DNA from: Verrucomicrobiota bacterium
Lineage (GTDB): Bacteria > Verrucomicrobiota > Verrucomicrobiia > Limisphaerales > Pedosphaeraceae
Reading direction: 5' to 3'
Length of the DNA stretch: 37,472 nucleotides
NCBI GenBank assembly: GCA_021325145.1
Contig: JAJPHR010000062.1
Span: 1 to 37,472 of the forward strand
Shown: in pieces, positions 23,116 through 31,271 of the stretch
How the letters are laid out: every line of letters starts with the position of its first letter
How positions within the stretch are numbered: position 1 is the stretch's first letter
Position numbers and translations under genes: made by a program
The notes under the pieces: model-generated
Databases searched by the model: none
Told to the model about the DNA's origin: nothing
What the model saw: only the letters and a program-made list of their open reading frames with translations

Positions 23116-23488
23116 GTCATCCTCTTACAAGGGTGCCAAAACGTAAGGGAAGAAGCCGGAACCGTCAAAGATTTTATGGGCAGCATGGCAATGCCTCGGT
23201 GAGTTCTGCGTTTTGGGGCGCGCCTTCCAAACAACACTCAAGCAACCTGTTAGTGTTCAATGAGGTCAAACGAAGGTTTCAGCTTCCTTCTGTAGGCGAG
23301 ATAGACGCCGGGCCTGTGCTTTGGTCTTTAAGAACCTGCCAGACTTGGTCCCGCACCAGCCCGAGGCGAGGATGTCGGGCCTGTGCCGAGGCAACCCGCC
23401 ATAGGATTTAACGTGGTTTGCCTATTGACCCCGAATTTCTTTCATATAATGTGCGTCTATCATTACGCAATCGAAACATCATACTTTT
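23116..23488. other. 373-bp divergent region between secA and the oxidoreductase gene
   Basis: Apart from the secA leader it holds one arm of a dispersed repeat (23184-23200, an exact inverse match to 10094-10110) and the promoter region of the oxidoreductase gene near 23418-23450. No small gene was convincing. Confidence 0.5.
23425..23450 (+). promoter_or_regulatory. Candidate sigma-70 promoter of the oxidoreductase gene
   Basis: A perfect TATAAT (23445-23450) lies 38 bp before the ATG. TTGACC (23425-23430) is a good -35 box but only 14 bp away, shorter than the usual 16-18; TTGCCT at 23418 would be 21 bp away. The -10 assignment is therefore better supported than the -35. Confidence 0.45.
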
Positions 23489-24901
23489 ATGGACAATAAC
23501 AGTTCCTCATCGAGTTCCAGCGGCAGCACGCGCCGGGAGTTCATCAAAAAAGCCTCCACTGCGGCCGCCGTTGTGGCCGCGACCAACCTGTTCAAAACGC
23601 CCGTCTATGGTCAAAGCCAGGCCCCTTCGACCGGCCGCGTCATCGGCGCCAATGACCGCATCACGGTGGGCATTATCGGCGTCGGCTACGGCATCGGCCA
23701 GAATCACCTGAAAGGGATTCACGGCAACGCGGGCGAAAACAATACCGTGATCGCAGCCGCCTGCGACCTTTGGAACCAGCGCCGCGATTGGGCCAAGGAA
23801 ACCGCCGGGTTGAAGGATTCCGACGTTTGCGACGATCATCGCAAGCTGTTGGAACGGAAGGATATCGACGCCGTGGTCGTCGCCACGCACGACGTGTGGC
23901 ATGCCGGCGTGACGATTGATGCCCTGGAAGCCGGCAAGCACGTTTACTGCGAGAAGCCGATGACCCGCTACCTCGACGAGGCATTTCGCGTTCACGATAC
24001 GGTGAAGAAGACCGGCAAGGTTTTCCAACTCGGGACGCAGGGTTGCTCCGCCGAGGGCTGGCATAAGTGCGCCGAACTCATCAAAGGCGGCAAGGTCGGC
24101 ACGCTGGTTTGGGCGCAAGCTAATTATCCGCGCAACAGCGTGAACGGCGAGTGGAATTATAAAATCGACGAAGTCGTGGCGGGAACGGTTGTGCCCGGCG
24201 CGACCTCGGCGGCCAACATCAATTGGGAACGTTGGCTCGGTCCGGTCAAGAACCGCGTGCCGTTCAATGCCGATCATTTCCATCGCTGGCGCAAGTATTA
24301 TCCGTATTGCGCGGGGCTACTCGGGGATCTCGTGCCGCATCGTTTGATTCCCCTGATGGTCGCCGCGGGAGATGCGGAGTTCCCAACGCGGGTCACCAGC
24401 ATCGCCACCAAGAATGTGCATCCGGACGCCATGGTCCCCGGAACGCCGGAGCGCGACGTTCCTGAGCACGTGCAGGTGCTGGCGGAATTTGGCAGCGGCT
24501 ACATGTTCACCGTCACGTGCAGCACTGTGAATTCGAAAGCGCCCGGCGCTGAAATCCACGCCCACAAAGCCACGCTGAAAATCAGCGACCCCGGCGACGC
24601 GGTCGAATTGATTCCCGAGAAGGATTGGAGCGAAGAGATCGATCCGCAATCCTTCACCGGCCTGGCGCACGAAGATCCCCGTCCGCATGAGAAGAATTGG
24701 TTTGATTGCATCCGCAGCGGCAAGGCTCCGAACGCGAGCATCGATCTCGCCGTGCGCGCACAGACCGTCATCTCGCTGGCTGAAATGTCACAGCGCCTGA
24801 ACATGACTTGCCTGTTCGATGAAAAGACGCGCAAGATCAGCACCGGCCCCGACGGCAAGGAAGTCAAGGCGATCACCTACGGGACGCTGCCGCTGTCTTG
24901 A
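23489..24901 (+). CDS. Tat-exported Gfo/Idh/MocA family oxidoreductase
   Basis: Encodes 470 residues from ATG 23489. A Ser-rich head leads to a twin-arginine signal, STRREFIKKAS (R15-R16), and a hydrophobic stretch ending VYGQSQ. The Rossmann domain starts ITVGIIGVGYGIGQNHL. The family's EKPM motif appears in AGKHVYCEKPMTRYLDEA. The C-terminal domain contains GDLVPHRLIPLMVAAGD and HEKNWFDCIRSGKAP. Such secreted oxidoreductases are abundant in Planctomycetota and Verrucomicrobiota, where they act on sugars and polyols with tightly bound NAD(P); the substrate here is unknown. A long poly-Ser N-terminus is unusual but the Tat signal is intact. The gene follows its own promoter region. Confidence 0.92.
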   Translation: MDNNSSSSSSSGSTRREFIKKASTAAAVVAATNLFKTPVYGQSQAPSTGRVIGANDRITVGIIGVGYGIGQNHLKGIHGNAGENNTVIAAACDLWNQRRDWAKETAGLKDSDVCDDHRKLLERKDIDAVVVATHDVWHAGVTIDALEAGKHVYCEKPMTRYLDEAFRVHDTVKKTGKVFQLGTQGCSAEGWHKCAELIKGGKVGTLVWAQANYPRNSVNGEWNYKIDEVVAGTVVPGATSAANINWERWLGPVKNRVPFNADHFHRWRKYYPYCAGLLGDLVPHRLIPLMVAAGDAEFPTRVTSIATKNVHPDAMVPGTPERDVPEHVQVLAEFGSGYMFTVTCSTVNSKAPGAEIHAHKATLKISDPGDAVELIPEKDWSEEIDPQSFTGLAHEDPRPHEKNWFDCIRSGKAPNASIDLAVRAQTVISLAEMSQRLNMTCLFDEKTRKISTGPDGKEVKAITYGTLPLS

Positions 24902-24945
24902 AGAAAATTGTCGCAGGTCTGGGGTGAGGTGGTTTCGAGCGGAAG

Positions 24946-25143
24946 GCTCGCCCTCACCCCAACCCTCTCCCCCCGTGAGAGGGAACAGGCATCGGCACTG
25001 TTAAGAGTTCGGATGCTCCATTTATTTTTTCCGCAATTCGGCGGTTCAAAGCAGGGCAAGCACGATCACCTTGCGCCTTCTCCTCGCAGGAACGCGCCGA
25101 ATGCATCACCCTCTCCCGGGGGAGAGGACCGAGGCGAGGGTGA
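24946..25143. repeat. About 200-bp element with CCTCACCCC/CCCTCTCCC ends
   Basis: The left end carries CCCTCACCCCAACCCTCTCC with hairpin CCCTCTC/GAGAGGG (24963-24983). The right end carries the mirror image with CCTCTCC/GGAGAGG (25110-25127) and GGCGAGGGTGA. Similar CCTCACCC-CCTCTCCC elements are scattered in many bacterial genomes. It fills the gap between the oxidoreductase gene and apbE. Confidence 0.6.
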
Positions 25144-25177
25144 ACGTTAGGCGTCGCGGCAAACCGAAGTCGCCAGC

Positions 25178-26131
25178 ATGGAAACCGTCGCCCTCGCTCG
25201 CAACGCCATGGCGACACGCTTCGAGATTGTGCTCCATGGCGGGAGCGCGGTCGCACTTCGCGCCGCTGGTGAGGAAGCGTTGGATGAGATTGATCGGCTT
25301 GAAGGGCGGTTGAGTCTCTATCGCCCCACGAGCGAAATTGCGCACGTCAACTCCGGTGCCGCGCGCAGTCCGGTGCGGGTCAGTCCGGTCATATTCCACC
25401 TTTTGCAGCAAGCCCACGGATTGAGCCAGGCGACGAACGGGGCTTTCGACATCACCATTGCTCCGTTGGTGCGCTGTTGGGGATTTATGGGCGGCACCGG
25501 GCAGATGCCGCAGCCCGAGGAGGTTTCCGAAGCTCGCTCCAAGGTCGGAATGTCTCTGGTAAAATTGAACCCGGAGGATTTCACCGTCACCTTCGCCCGC
25601 GAAGGGGTGATGATCGATTTGGGAGCGATTGGAAAAGGCTTCGCCCTGGAACGGGCGGCAGAATGCCTGCGCGAAGCGGGAGTGACCAGCGCGTTGCTCA
25701 ATGCCGGCACTAGCACGGTTTTCGCCCTGGGCCATCCGCCGGAACAAGATTATTGGAAAGTGGCCATCGAATCTCCACCAGGAGCAGCGGTCGGTGGCCG
25801 CCCGGATATGGTCGCCACGGTTCCGCTGCATGATGAAGCTCTGTCCGTATCCGCGGTTTGGGGCCGAGCCTTCCAATCCGGCGGAAAAAGATATGGGCAT
25901 GTCCTTGACCCGCGCACGGGCCACCCGGTGCGTGGCGCTCTTCTCTCCGCCGTGGCCCTGCCATCAGCCACCGAAGCCGATGCCCTGTCCACCGCTTTGT
26001 TGGTATTAGGCGATGCCGGCCACGATGCGCTGGCCAAATTGCGCCCGGGCATCCGGACCTTGGTATTGACCGAAGAACCATCCTCGCGGGGTTTCCGTGC
26101 AACCAGCGGCGGAATTTCAATGGGGCCGTAG
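25178..26131 (+). CDS. apbE: FAD:protein FMN transferase (ApbE)
   Basis: Encodes 317 residues from ATG 25178. The N-terminal half has MATRFEIVLHG and EIDRLEGRLSLYRPTSEIAH, the usual ApbE start. The FAD-binding core shows GAFDITIAPLVRCWGF and VMIDLGAIGKGFALERAAE. The metal-site region reads YGHVLDPRTGHPVRG, then SATEADALSTALLVLG. ApbE transfers FMN to a Thr of target proteins such as NqrB/C or RnfD/G. No signal peptide is seen, whereas many ApbE proteins are lipoproteins, so this form may act in the cytoplasm or have lost its signal. LNAGTSTVFALG replaces the common Gly-Gly form, a minor variant. No Nqr or Rnf gene is in the window. Confidence 0.9.
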   Translation: METVALARNAMATRFEIVLHGGSAVALRAAGEEALDEIDRLEGRLSLYRPTSEIAHVNSGAARSPVRVSPVIFHLLQQAHGLSQATNGAFDITIAPLVRCWGFMGGTGQMPQPEEVSEARSKVGMSLVKLNPEDFTVTFAREGVMIDLGAIGKGFALERAAECLREAGVTSALLNAGTSTVFALGHPPEQDYWKVAIESPPGAAVGGRPDMVATVPLHDEALSVSAVWGRAFQSGGKRYGHVLDPRTGHPVRGALLSAVALPSATEADALSTALLVLGDAGHDALAKLRPGIRTLVLTEEPSSRGFRATSGGISMGP

Positions 26132-26195
26132 AAATCTGCCAAACGGGCAAAATGCACATTGAAAGTTTGCCTCGCAGTGATTATGGTGTGGGAAT

Positions 26196-27101
26196 ATGTT
26201 GGATGACAGGGACTATATGCGCAGCCGTTCCCGATTCGAGGCGCAGTGGTCGGCCACACTGGTCGTAATCGTCATCAACGTTGTTGTCTTCATCGTTCAG
26301 AACATCGTTGAGTACGAACGGTTATTCCCGGTTGACCATTGGTTCGCTTTAAGCGTGGACGGCTTGAAAAGCGGTCACGTCTGGCAACTCATCACCTTCC
26401 AGTTCCTGCACGCTCCCATAGAGAGTGGCGGAATCTTGCATCTGCTGGGCAACCTTTTCACCATTTACGTTTTTGGCCGCGCGGTGGAAGAGGCGGTGGG
26501 GAAGTCGAGCTTCGTGAAACTGTATCTGATGAGCGGCGTCTTTGGGGGCATGCTGCAAATGGCCGGCGGGTTGATTTGGCCCAATCATTTCGGTTCATTG
26601 GTCGTGGGCGCGTCCGCCGGCGCGTTTGGACTGGTCGCCGCTTTCGCCACATTGTTTCCGCAGCAACCGCTCCACTTGTTCTTCCTTCCGATTGAATTTC
26701 GGGCCCGCACCTTGCTTTGGGTTAGCGTCGTGATTTCGCTCATCGGCATCGTGCGCCCCCCTTCCGCGGGCGTGAATGTCGCGCATTGCGCGCATTTGGG
26801 CGGGATCTTGACGGGCCTGGCTTATATCCGCTGGCTGACGAGCGTGCAAAAGCCACTCATGATTTGGCAGCCGTTTCGGCCTAAACCCGAGCGCCGGGAA
26901 CTGGTGAAGGTGCAATCGCGGAAACCCCAGCTTTGGCAGCGGCCAAAACCCGCCGCAACCGAAGACCTTCCTCCAGCCGAATTCATCACCAAGGAAGTCG
27001 ATCCCATCCTCGATAAGATTTCTGCGCACGGCATCCAAAGCCTCACCCCGCGCGAACGCCAGATCCTTGAAGCCGCGCGGGCGAGGATGCCCAAGCGGTG
27101 A
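26196..27101 (+). CDS. Rhomboid-family intramembrane serine protease
   Basis: Encodes 301 residues from ATG 26196. Six helices fill about residues 17-215. The rhomboid marks are HLLGN (H82, N86) in helix two, GASAGAFG with nucleophile Ser140 in helix four, and AHCAHLGG with catalytic His200 in helix six. The C-terminal 85 residues form a basic, Pro-rich cytoplasmic tail that ends in a helical segment ILDKISAHGIQSLTPRERQI. This final helix-turn motif resembles the C-termini of other bacterial rhomboids of this phylum. It cleaves membrane proteins within the bilayer; substrates are unknown. It follows apbE by 64 nt and precedes purB by 124 nt. Confidence 0.93.
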   Translation: MLDDRDYMRSRSRFEAQWSATLVVIVINVVVFIVQNIVEYERLFPVDHWFALSVDGLKSGHVWQLITFQFLHAPIESGGILHLLGNLFTIYVFGRAVEEAVGKSSFVKLYLMSGVFGGMLQMAGGLIWPNHFGSLVVGASAGAFGLVAAFATLFPQQPLHLFFLPIEFRARTLLWVSVVISLIGIVRPPSAGVNVAHCAHLGGILTGLAYIRWLTSVQKPLMIWQPFRPKPERRELVKVQSRKPQLWQRPKPAATEDLPPAEFITKEVDPILDKISAHGIQSLTPRERQILEAARARMPKR

Positions 27102-27225
27102 CGCGGCCAAAACGCAGCGCCGCCAGGTTCGCTTGATATTCTTACGGTTCCCGAATCTGCAAGGCACGCTCCCTTGTTCGTTCTTTTGCCTTTTTAAGTT
27201 TTAAGTTTTCATTTCTAATTTCACC

Positions 27226-28539
27226 ATGATTCAACGGTATTCGCGGGCGGAAATGCGGGAGATTTGGAGCGAGCAACGCAAGCTGGAAATCTGGCTGCAG
27301 ATCGAGTTGCTCGCCAGCGAAGCCCTCTGCGCTCAGGGACTTGTCCCGCGCAAGGATTTTGCCCGCATGAAGGACAAGGCCGCATTTTCGCTCGAACGTT
27401 GCAAGGAGCTCGAGCGCACGCTGAACCACGATGTAATCGCTTTTACCACCAACGTGGCGGAGAACATCGATGCGCCCGCGAGCCGATGGCTTCATTTCGG
27501 GTTAACCAGCAGCGATGTCGTCGATACCGCTTTTGCAGTCCAGATGGTTCAATCGGCGGACATACTCATCGCGGACGTCAAGGCGCTTCGCAAGGTCATC
27601 GCCGCCCAGGCGCGAAAACACAAGTTCACCCCCATGATCGGGCGCAGCCATGGCATCCATGCAGAGCCGACCACCTTCGGCATGAAGATGGCCGTGATGT
27701 ATGATGAGTTCGGCCGGGCGCTGCAACGATTGGAATCGGCGAAAAAGTCCGTCGCCGTGGGCAAGCTTTCGGGCGCGGTCGGCACCAGCGCGCACCTCTC
27801 ACCCAAGGTCGAGGCCTTTGTTTGCAAGCGGCTTGGGCTGCGTCCCGCGCCGATCGCCACGCAAGTGGTGCAGCGGGACTTGCACGCGGAATTCATCGGC
27901 GCCCTGGCCCTCGTGGGCGCGAGCATCGAACGCTGGGCCACTGAGTTTCGCCACCTTCAACGCACTGAAGTGCTCGAAGCCGAGGAATATTTTGCCGCCG
28001 GCCAAAAGGGCTCGAGCGCCATGCCGCACAAACGCAATCCCATCACCGGCGAGCGGCTCACCGGCCTCGCCCGCGTGCTTCGCGGCAACGCCATCGCCGC
28101 GCTTGAAAACGTCGCTCTCTGGCACGAGCGCGATATCAGTCACAGTTCGGTCGAGCGCATCATTTTTCCAGATTCCTGCACGCTGCTCGACTACATGCTG
28201 GTCACGCTCACCAAGTTGACCGCCGGGCTGATCGTTTATCCCGCGAACATGAAACGCAACCTGGCGCTGACTTTGGGCATGTGGAATTCACAGACCGTGC
28301 TGCTCGCGCTCATCCGCAAGGGCCTCACCCGTGAACAGGCGTACGATCTGGTTCAGCGCACCGCCATGAAAACGTGGCAGGCCAAGCACGCCGGCGACAC
28401 CCAGGCCGATTTCAAAACGCAGTTGCTCAGCGACCCCGACGTGGCCAAACATCTTTCACGCGCGGAGTTGGACGAATTGTGCAATCTCGATTTCCATTTC
28501 AAGCAGATTAAGGCCAGATTTAAGAGCGTGGGGTTGTAG
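27226..28539 (+). CDS. purB: Adenylosuccinate lyase
   Basis: Encodes 437 residues from ATG 27226. The fumarase/aspartase superfamily blocks are present: HFGLTSSDVVDTAFAVQM (about 90-107), IGRSHGIHAEPTTFGMKM with the catalytic His, and the signature KGSSAMPHKRNPITGER with the flexible active-site Ser. The enzyme splits SAICAR and adenylosuccinate, releasing fumarate in purine synthesis. Length fits the bacterial short form. No other purine genes are adjacent. Upstream lies an AT-rich stretch with repeated TTTTAAGT that may hold the promoter. Confidence 0.97.
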   Translation: MIQRYSRAEMREIWSEQRKLEIWLQIELLASEALCAQGLVPRKDFARMKDKAAFSLERCKELERTLNHDVIAFTTNVAENIDAPASRWLHFGLTSSDVVDTAFAVQMVQSADILIADVKALRKVIAAQARKHKFTPMIGRSHGIHAEPTTFGMKMAVMYDEFGRALQRLESAKKSVAVGKLSGAVGTSAHLSPKVEAFVCKRLGLRPAPIATQVVQRDLHAEFIGALALVGASIERWATEFRHLQRTEVLEAEEYFAAGQKGSSAMPHKRNPITGERLTGLARVLRGNAIAALENVALWHERDISHSSVERIIFPDSCTLLDYMLVTLTKLTAGLIVYPANMKRNLALTLGMWNSQTVLLALIRKGLTREQAYDLVQRTAMKTWQAKHAGDTQADFKTQLLSDPDVAKHLSRAELDELCNLDFHFKQIKARFKSVGL

Positions 28540-28665
28540 CAACCCGATTTTTAAGAACGGGCAAGGCCGTTATGGGCCAACGGCCCGGGTTATCATGTAA
28601 ATGAGCAGAAGGGTCTCCAAACCCCGCTTGCGTGCTTTCGCAGCAGGCGTTAAGATTCCCCCAGC

Positions 28666-29052
28666 ATGATTGCCGCCACTGCCAGTCAAACCGCCGCCGC
28701 GCCGAGTTTCCGGGTTGGAGACGAACGCCTGATCAAAGTGACTGCCAGCGCCGCGAAGAAGGTCGGCTCCCTGCTTTCGAAACAGGGGCGGACCAATGGG
28801 GTGCTCCGCGTGGCCGTGGTGGGCGGAGGGTGTTCCGGATTGCAATACAAGATGGACCTGCAGGACGCCCCGGCGAACCGCGACATCCTGGTCGAATCTT
28901 CCGGCATCCGGGTGGTCGTGGATCCCAAGAGCGCGCTCTATGTCACCGGCAGCGAACTGGACTATGTTGACGCGCTCCAGGACGGCGGGTTCAAGGTCAA
29001 GAACCCCAACGCCGCCACCAGTTGCTCGTGCGGGGAGAGCTTCAGCGCTTGA
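28666..29052 (+). CDS. A-type iron-sulphur carrier protein (IscA/ErpA/SufA family)
   Basis: Encodes 128 residues from ATG 28666. After an extra N-terminal stretch of about 20 residues comes the A-type fold: IKVTASAAKKVGSLLSKQGR, GGGCSGLQYKMDL with the first Cys, VVVDPKSALYVTGSELDYVD, and the C-terminal pair in TSCSCGESFSA. The three cysteines that hold an Fe-S cluster are intact. It passes clusters to target proteins in the cytoplasm. Its stop TGA overlaps the TTG start of the HscB-like gene, so the pair is translationally coupled. Whether it is IscA, ErpA or SufA cannot be settled here. Confidence 0.92.
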   Translation: MIAATASQTAAAPSFRVGDERLIKVTASAAKKVGSLLSKQGRTNGVLRVAVVGGGCSGLQYKMDLQDAPANRDILVESSGIRVVVDPKSALYVTGSELDYVDALQDGGFKVKNPNAATSCSCGESFSA

Positions 29053-29648
29053 CGGACAATTTCGCTTTGCTTGACGAACTTCGCCGGCCGTGGATCGATC
29101 CCGAGGATCTGAAGCAAAAATTTCTCGCGCTTTCAGCGGCAGTTCATCCCGATCGAGTTCACAACGCGCCGGAGGACGAAAGGCGGGCGGCAGGACGGCG
29201 CTTCGCGGAATTGAACGCCGCTTACAATTGCCTGCGTGAACCAAAAGAACGCCTCCGGCATCTTCTGGAACTGGAGTTCGGCGCCAAGCCGGCCGATGTC
29301 CAGTCCATCCCGCCAGGAATGATGGATGCGTTTTTCGAGGTTGGCCGCTTGTGCAAGGAAACTGACGCCTTCCTTCGGGAGAAGAACACGGTCAGTTCGC
29401 CCCTCTTGCAAGTGCAGCTTTTCGAACGCGCCCAGGACTGGACCGAAAAACTTAATGCGTTGCAACGGGAACTAAACGCCCGGCGTGACGAACTATTCCG
29501 GGAACTCCAGGCGATGAATGGTGTTTGGCAATCGGCGCCACCGGTCAACCTGCCCTTGAAGCGCCTGGAAGAAATTTATCGGCTCCTCGGCTACTTCGGC
29601 CGATGGTTGGAACAACTTCAGGAACGAATTGTCCAACTGTCGTTTTGA
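29049..29648 (+). CDS. hscB: HscB-like J-domain co-chaperone
   Basis: Encodes about 199 residues if it starts at TTG 29049, which forms a TTGA overlap with the upstream stop and has GGGGAG about eleven bases before it; a TTG at 29022 is possible but has no such support. The J-domain holds LKQKFLALSAAVHPDRVHNA, with the HPD motif needed to stimulate an Hsp70. A coiled C-terminal HSCB domain follows (DAFFEVGRLCKETDAFLREK, then LQVQLFERAQDWTEKLNALQ). HscB delivers the scaffold IscU to HscA during Fe-S transfer. No hscA or iscU gene follows. Direct coupling to an A-type carrier supports the Fe-S role. Confidence 0.85.
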   Translation: MTDNFALLDELRRPWIDPEDLKQKFLALSAAVHPDRVHNAPEDERRAAGRRFAELNAAYNCLREPKERLRHLLELEFGAKPADVQSIPPGMMDAFFEVGRLCKETDAFLREKNTVSSPLLQVQLFERAQDWTEKLNALQRELNARRDELFRELQAMNGVWQSAPPVNLPLKRLEEIYRLLGYFGRWLEQLQERIVQLSF

Positions 29649-29651
29649 TAT

Positions 29652-30362
29652 ATGAACCGTCGTTCGTTCCCGGTAATCATTGCTGCTTTTTCTCTTCTAT
29701 TCGTCGCATCACCAATCGTGAAAGCTGGCGAAACCTGGGAATCCGCACTGGCTCAAATGCCGCTGCCCGCAGGCGCCGTCCACTTGCAACGGACGAACTG
29801 CGTCAGCGTGGTGTTGCATGCCTTTAAATCAAATGACCTGGTCAAGGCGGTCATCTTCATGCCCGGAGCCACCGATGAGCTTTATATGTTTCATCGCGCC
29901 GAAGCCGTCGTGACCAATGCCTCCCCCACCCTATTGGATGCAGTCGCGGCCATTACCAATCAGACGCTTATTCGCGCCACCTTCCGCGCGCCCTTTCTGC
30001 TGTTACATTCGGATGAAGACCCGCTCGAACCATTGACGGAAGTGCGGGATGAGGCCACCGCGGCCAAACTTCGCAAGGCGAAACTCACGCCTCATGCGGT
30101 GTACGAAGATCGCGATTGGGACTCCCTGTTGTTCACGTTGGAAAGGACTTACGGGGTTTGGTTCTATCCCAAGGCTCAGTCCACCAGTTCATGGCACTTC
30201 TATCGGCACAGCCTCGCCGGCTGGAACCTGACTGGGTGGGAAGGGTTGCAGGCAATTTGTCTCGCCGGTAAAACCAGCTTCATCGTCGAGCACCGAAAAG
30301 TGGTTTTCGCGGGTGACGAACGTGTGCTGGCCGAGCCGAAATTGGAGTCCTTTCCTCGATAA
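29652..30362 (+). CDS. Secreted hypothetical protein
   Basis: Encodes 236 residues from ATG 29652, three nt after the HscB stop, so it may be on the same transcript. A signal peptide (about 1-25, ending IVKAG) precedes a soluble domain without recognised motifs. Visible segments are SVVLHAFKSNDLVKAVIFMP, DELYMFHRAEAVVTNASPTL, ATFRAPFLLLHSDEDPLEPL and DWDSLLFTLERTYGVWFYPK. The pattern of aromatic and acidic residues suggests a globular alpha/beta protein. I do not recognise the family. It is probably periplasmic, and nothing ties it to Fe-S assembly apart from position. Confidence 0.75.
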   Translation: MNRRSFPVIIAAFSLLFVASPIVKAGETWESALAQMPLPAGAVHLQRTNCVSVVLHAFKSNDLVKAVIFMPGATDELYMFHRAEAVVTNASPTLLDAVAAITNQTLIRATFRAPFLLLHSDEDPLEPLTEVRDEATAAKLRKAKLTPHAVYEDRDWDSLLFTLERTYGVWFYPKAQSTSSWHFYRHSLAGWNLTGWEGLQAICLAGKTSFIVEHRKVVFAGDERVLAEPKLESFPR

Positions 30363-30484
30363 TTCGGGGTCGCGCCGCGTTGTTGTGCCAAATGTGGACA
30401 CTGCCCCACGGCAAATGACAAGCCCGATCGCGAATCCGTGCGCTGACACGTAGGAATAATCTGACCACAAGGTACAAACCATTT

Positions 30485-30599
30485 GGTACGGGCTCTGCTT
30501 AAAGGCTCTCATGCAGAAACCACAAGTCTCCAAAATCAGAGATTTTGTTGTTCCCTCCGCCTTCATCATCATGATGAAGGTGAAACAGCCCATCGTACC
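30485..30599 (+). ncRNA. Candidate structured RNA (four-way junction)
   Basis: A closing stem pairs GGTACG (30485-30490) with CGTACC (30594-30599) and GGCT (30491-30494) with AGCC (30587-30590), with a 3-nt bulge. Inside lie three hairpins: CTGC/GCAG (30495-30498/30513-30516), CAAAATC-AGA-GATTTTG (30531-30547), and CCTTCATCA-TCA-TGATGAAGG (30560-30580). A Rho-independent terminator follows 57 nt later on the same strand. It does not match tmRNA, RNase P, 6S or SRP RNA by any motif I can recall. Strand is taken from the terminator. The structure is drawn by eye and not scored. Confidence 0.4.
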
Positions 30600-30656
30600 T
30601 CCGCATAACAGCGCCGCGCCGCAAGGCTAGGTGTTCCTCAATCAAGTCGTATTTTC

Positions 30657-30692
30657 CTGGTGGTCTGCGAAAGCAGACCACCAGATTTTTTT
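30657..30692 (+). terminator. Rho-independent terminator
   Basis: A perfect 12-bp stem (CTGGTGGTCTGC / GCAGACCACCAG) is capped by a GAAA tetraloop and followed by A and seven T residues on the plus strand. No A-run precedes the stem, so it works only for plus-strand transcripts. It is about 300 nt after the hypothetical gene, suggesting either a long 3' UTR or a separate small RNA. Confidence 0.88.
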
Positions 30693-30725
30693 GTCCGGCC
30701 GAACCTGCCCGAAGACTTGAGCCGC

Positions 30726-31112
30726 CTATTTTATTTTGAGAGCGACGTCAATCTCCTTGATGGCCCTCTCCACATGTTCCGCCACACGGTCGCGATCCTT
30801 CGCCTCAAGTTTTTCACGGGAATGGCGCAACAGCCGGCGCGCTTCGGTGAGATGCCTGTCGGACTTCCACTGTCGCTCGCGTTCCTCGAGGTCCCCCTTC
30901 AGCACGATACCCAGATCTTTGCCGGCAATTTCGACTTCTTTCATGGCCGCGACCCGGTGGCCGTCGTAATCGTGATCAGCCCGTTCCAGCAGCCGGTAGG
31001 CATGGGCCAGTTCTTCCCGGGGTGTTTCAGCGGCATGGACACGAGCCCCGAAGGACAGGGCCAGCACTATGGCCGCGATTCGCAAATACACAGATAGGTT
31101 CATTGTTTTCAT
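30726..31112 (-). CDS. Small secreted helical protein
   Basis: Encodes 128 residues from ATG 31110-31112, with AGAGGAAG just upstream as ribosome binding site. A signal peptide (about 1-28, ending RVHAAE) precedes a highly charged helical domain: ELAHAYRLLERADHDYDGHR, AAMKEVEIAGKDLGI, TEARRLLRHSREKLEAKDRD and AEHVERAIKEIDVALKIK. The repeating A-x3-L/H-I pattern suggests a small helix bundle in the periplasm. I know no function for it. It stands alone between the terminator region and glgB. Confidence 0.8.
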   Translation of the reverse strand: MKTMNLSVYLRIAAIVLALSFGARVHAAETPREELAHAYRLLERADHDYDGHRVAAMKEVEIAGKDLGIVLKGDLEERERQWKSDRHLTEARRLLRHSREKLEAKDRDRVAEHVERAIKEIDVALKIK

Positions 31113-31190
31113 ATCTTCCTCTTACCTTTCTGAATTTCACCGTCAAGCGTATTTTGAGGGCGGTCCTTATTTTCGGAATTCGAATGGAAA

Positions 31191-31244
31191 CGGTTAAGAG
31201 CCTATCTCGGTAGGGCGCGTCACTCCGTGCGCGCCGATGGCGGG
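31191..31244. repeat. 54-bp dispersed repeat, copy 2
   Basis: It differs at one base from 19840-19893. Here it continues into GGATAGGTTCTAAG, which pairs with the CTTAAGAGCCTATC-like start, so the whole 31194-31257 forms a longer palindrome. It lies between glgB and the small secreted protein gene, outside any coding sequence. Confidence 0.75.
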
Positions 31245-31271
31245 GATAGGTTCTAAGCCGCTTCAAACGCG

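Larger units (their letters stand above)
30363..30725. other. 363-bp noncoding interval with ordered secondary structure
   Basis: No well-supported gene is seen. From left to right come a GTGG/CCAC hairpin framed by GCC/GGC (30388-30412), a four-stem candidate RNA (30485-30599), and a terminator (30657-30692). A 60-codon minus-strand frame with a GTG start (30499-30681) runs through the same stems; it lacks a start context and family signature, so it was not called. Confidence 0.5.

Noticed and set aside
21406..23202. Plus-strand open frame of 598 codons
   Set aside because: It is antisense to secA, which has every SecA motif. The long frame is a by-product of GC-rich codon use.
24946..25143. 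Small gene in the gap before apbE
   Set aside because: Frames there are short, lack start signals, and consist of repeat sequence.
30499..30681. Minus-strand 60-codon open frame ending in LHESL
   Set aside because: Its start is a GTG inside a terminator stem, it has no ribosome binding site, and its codons run through perfect hairpins. Kept only as an alternative reading of the candidate RNA.
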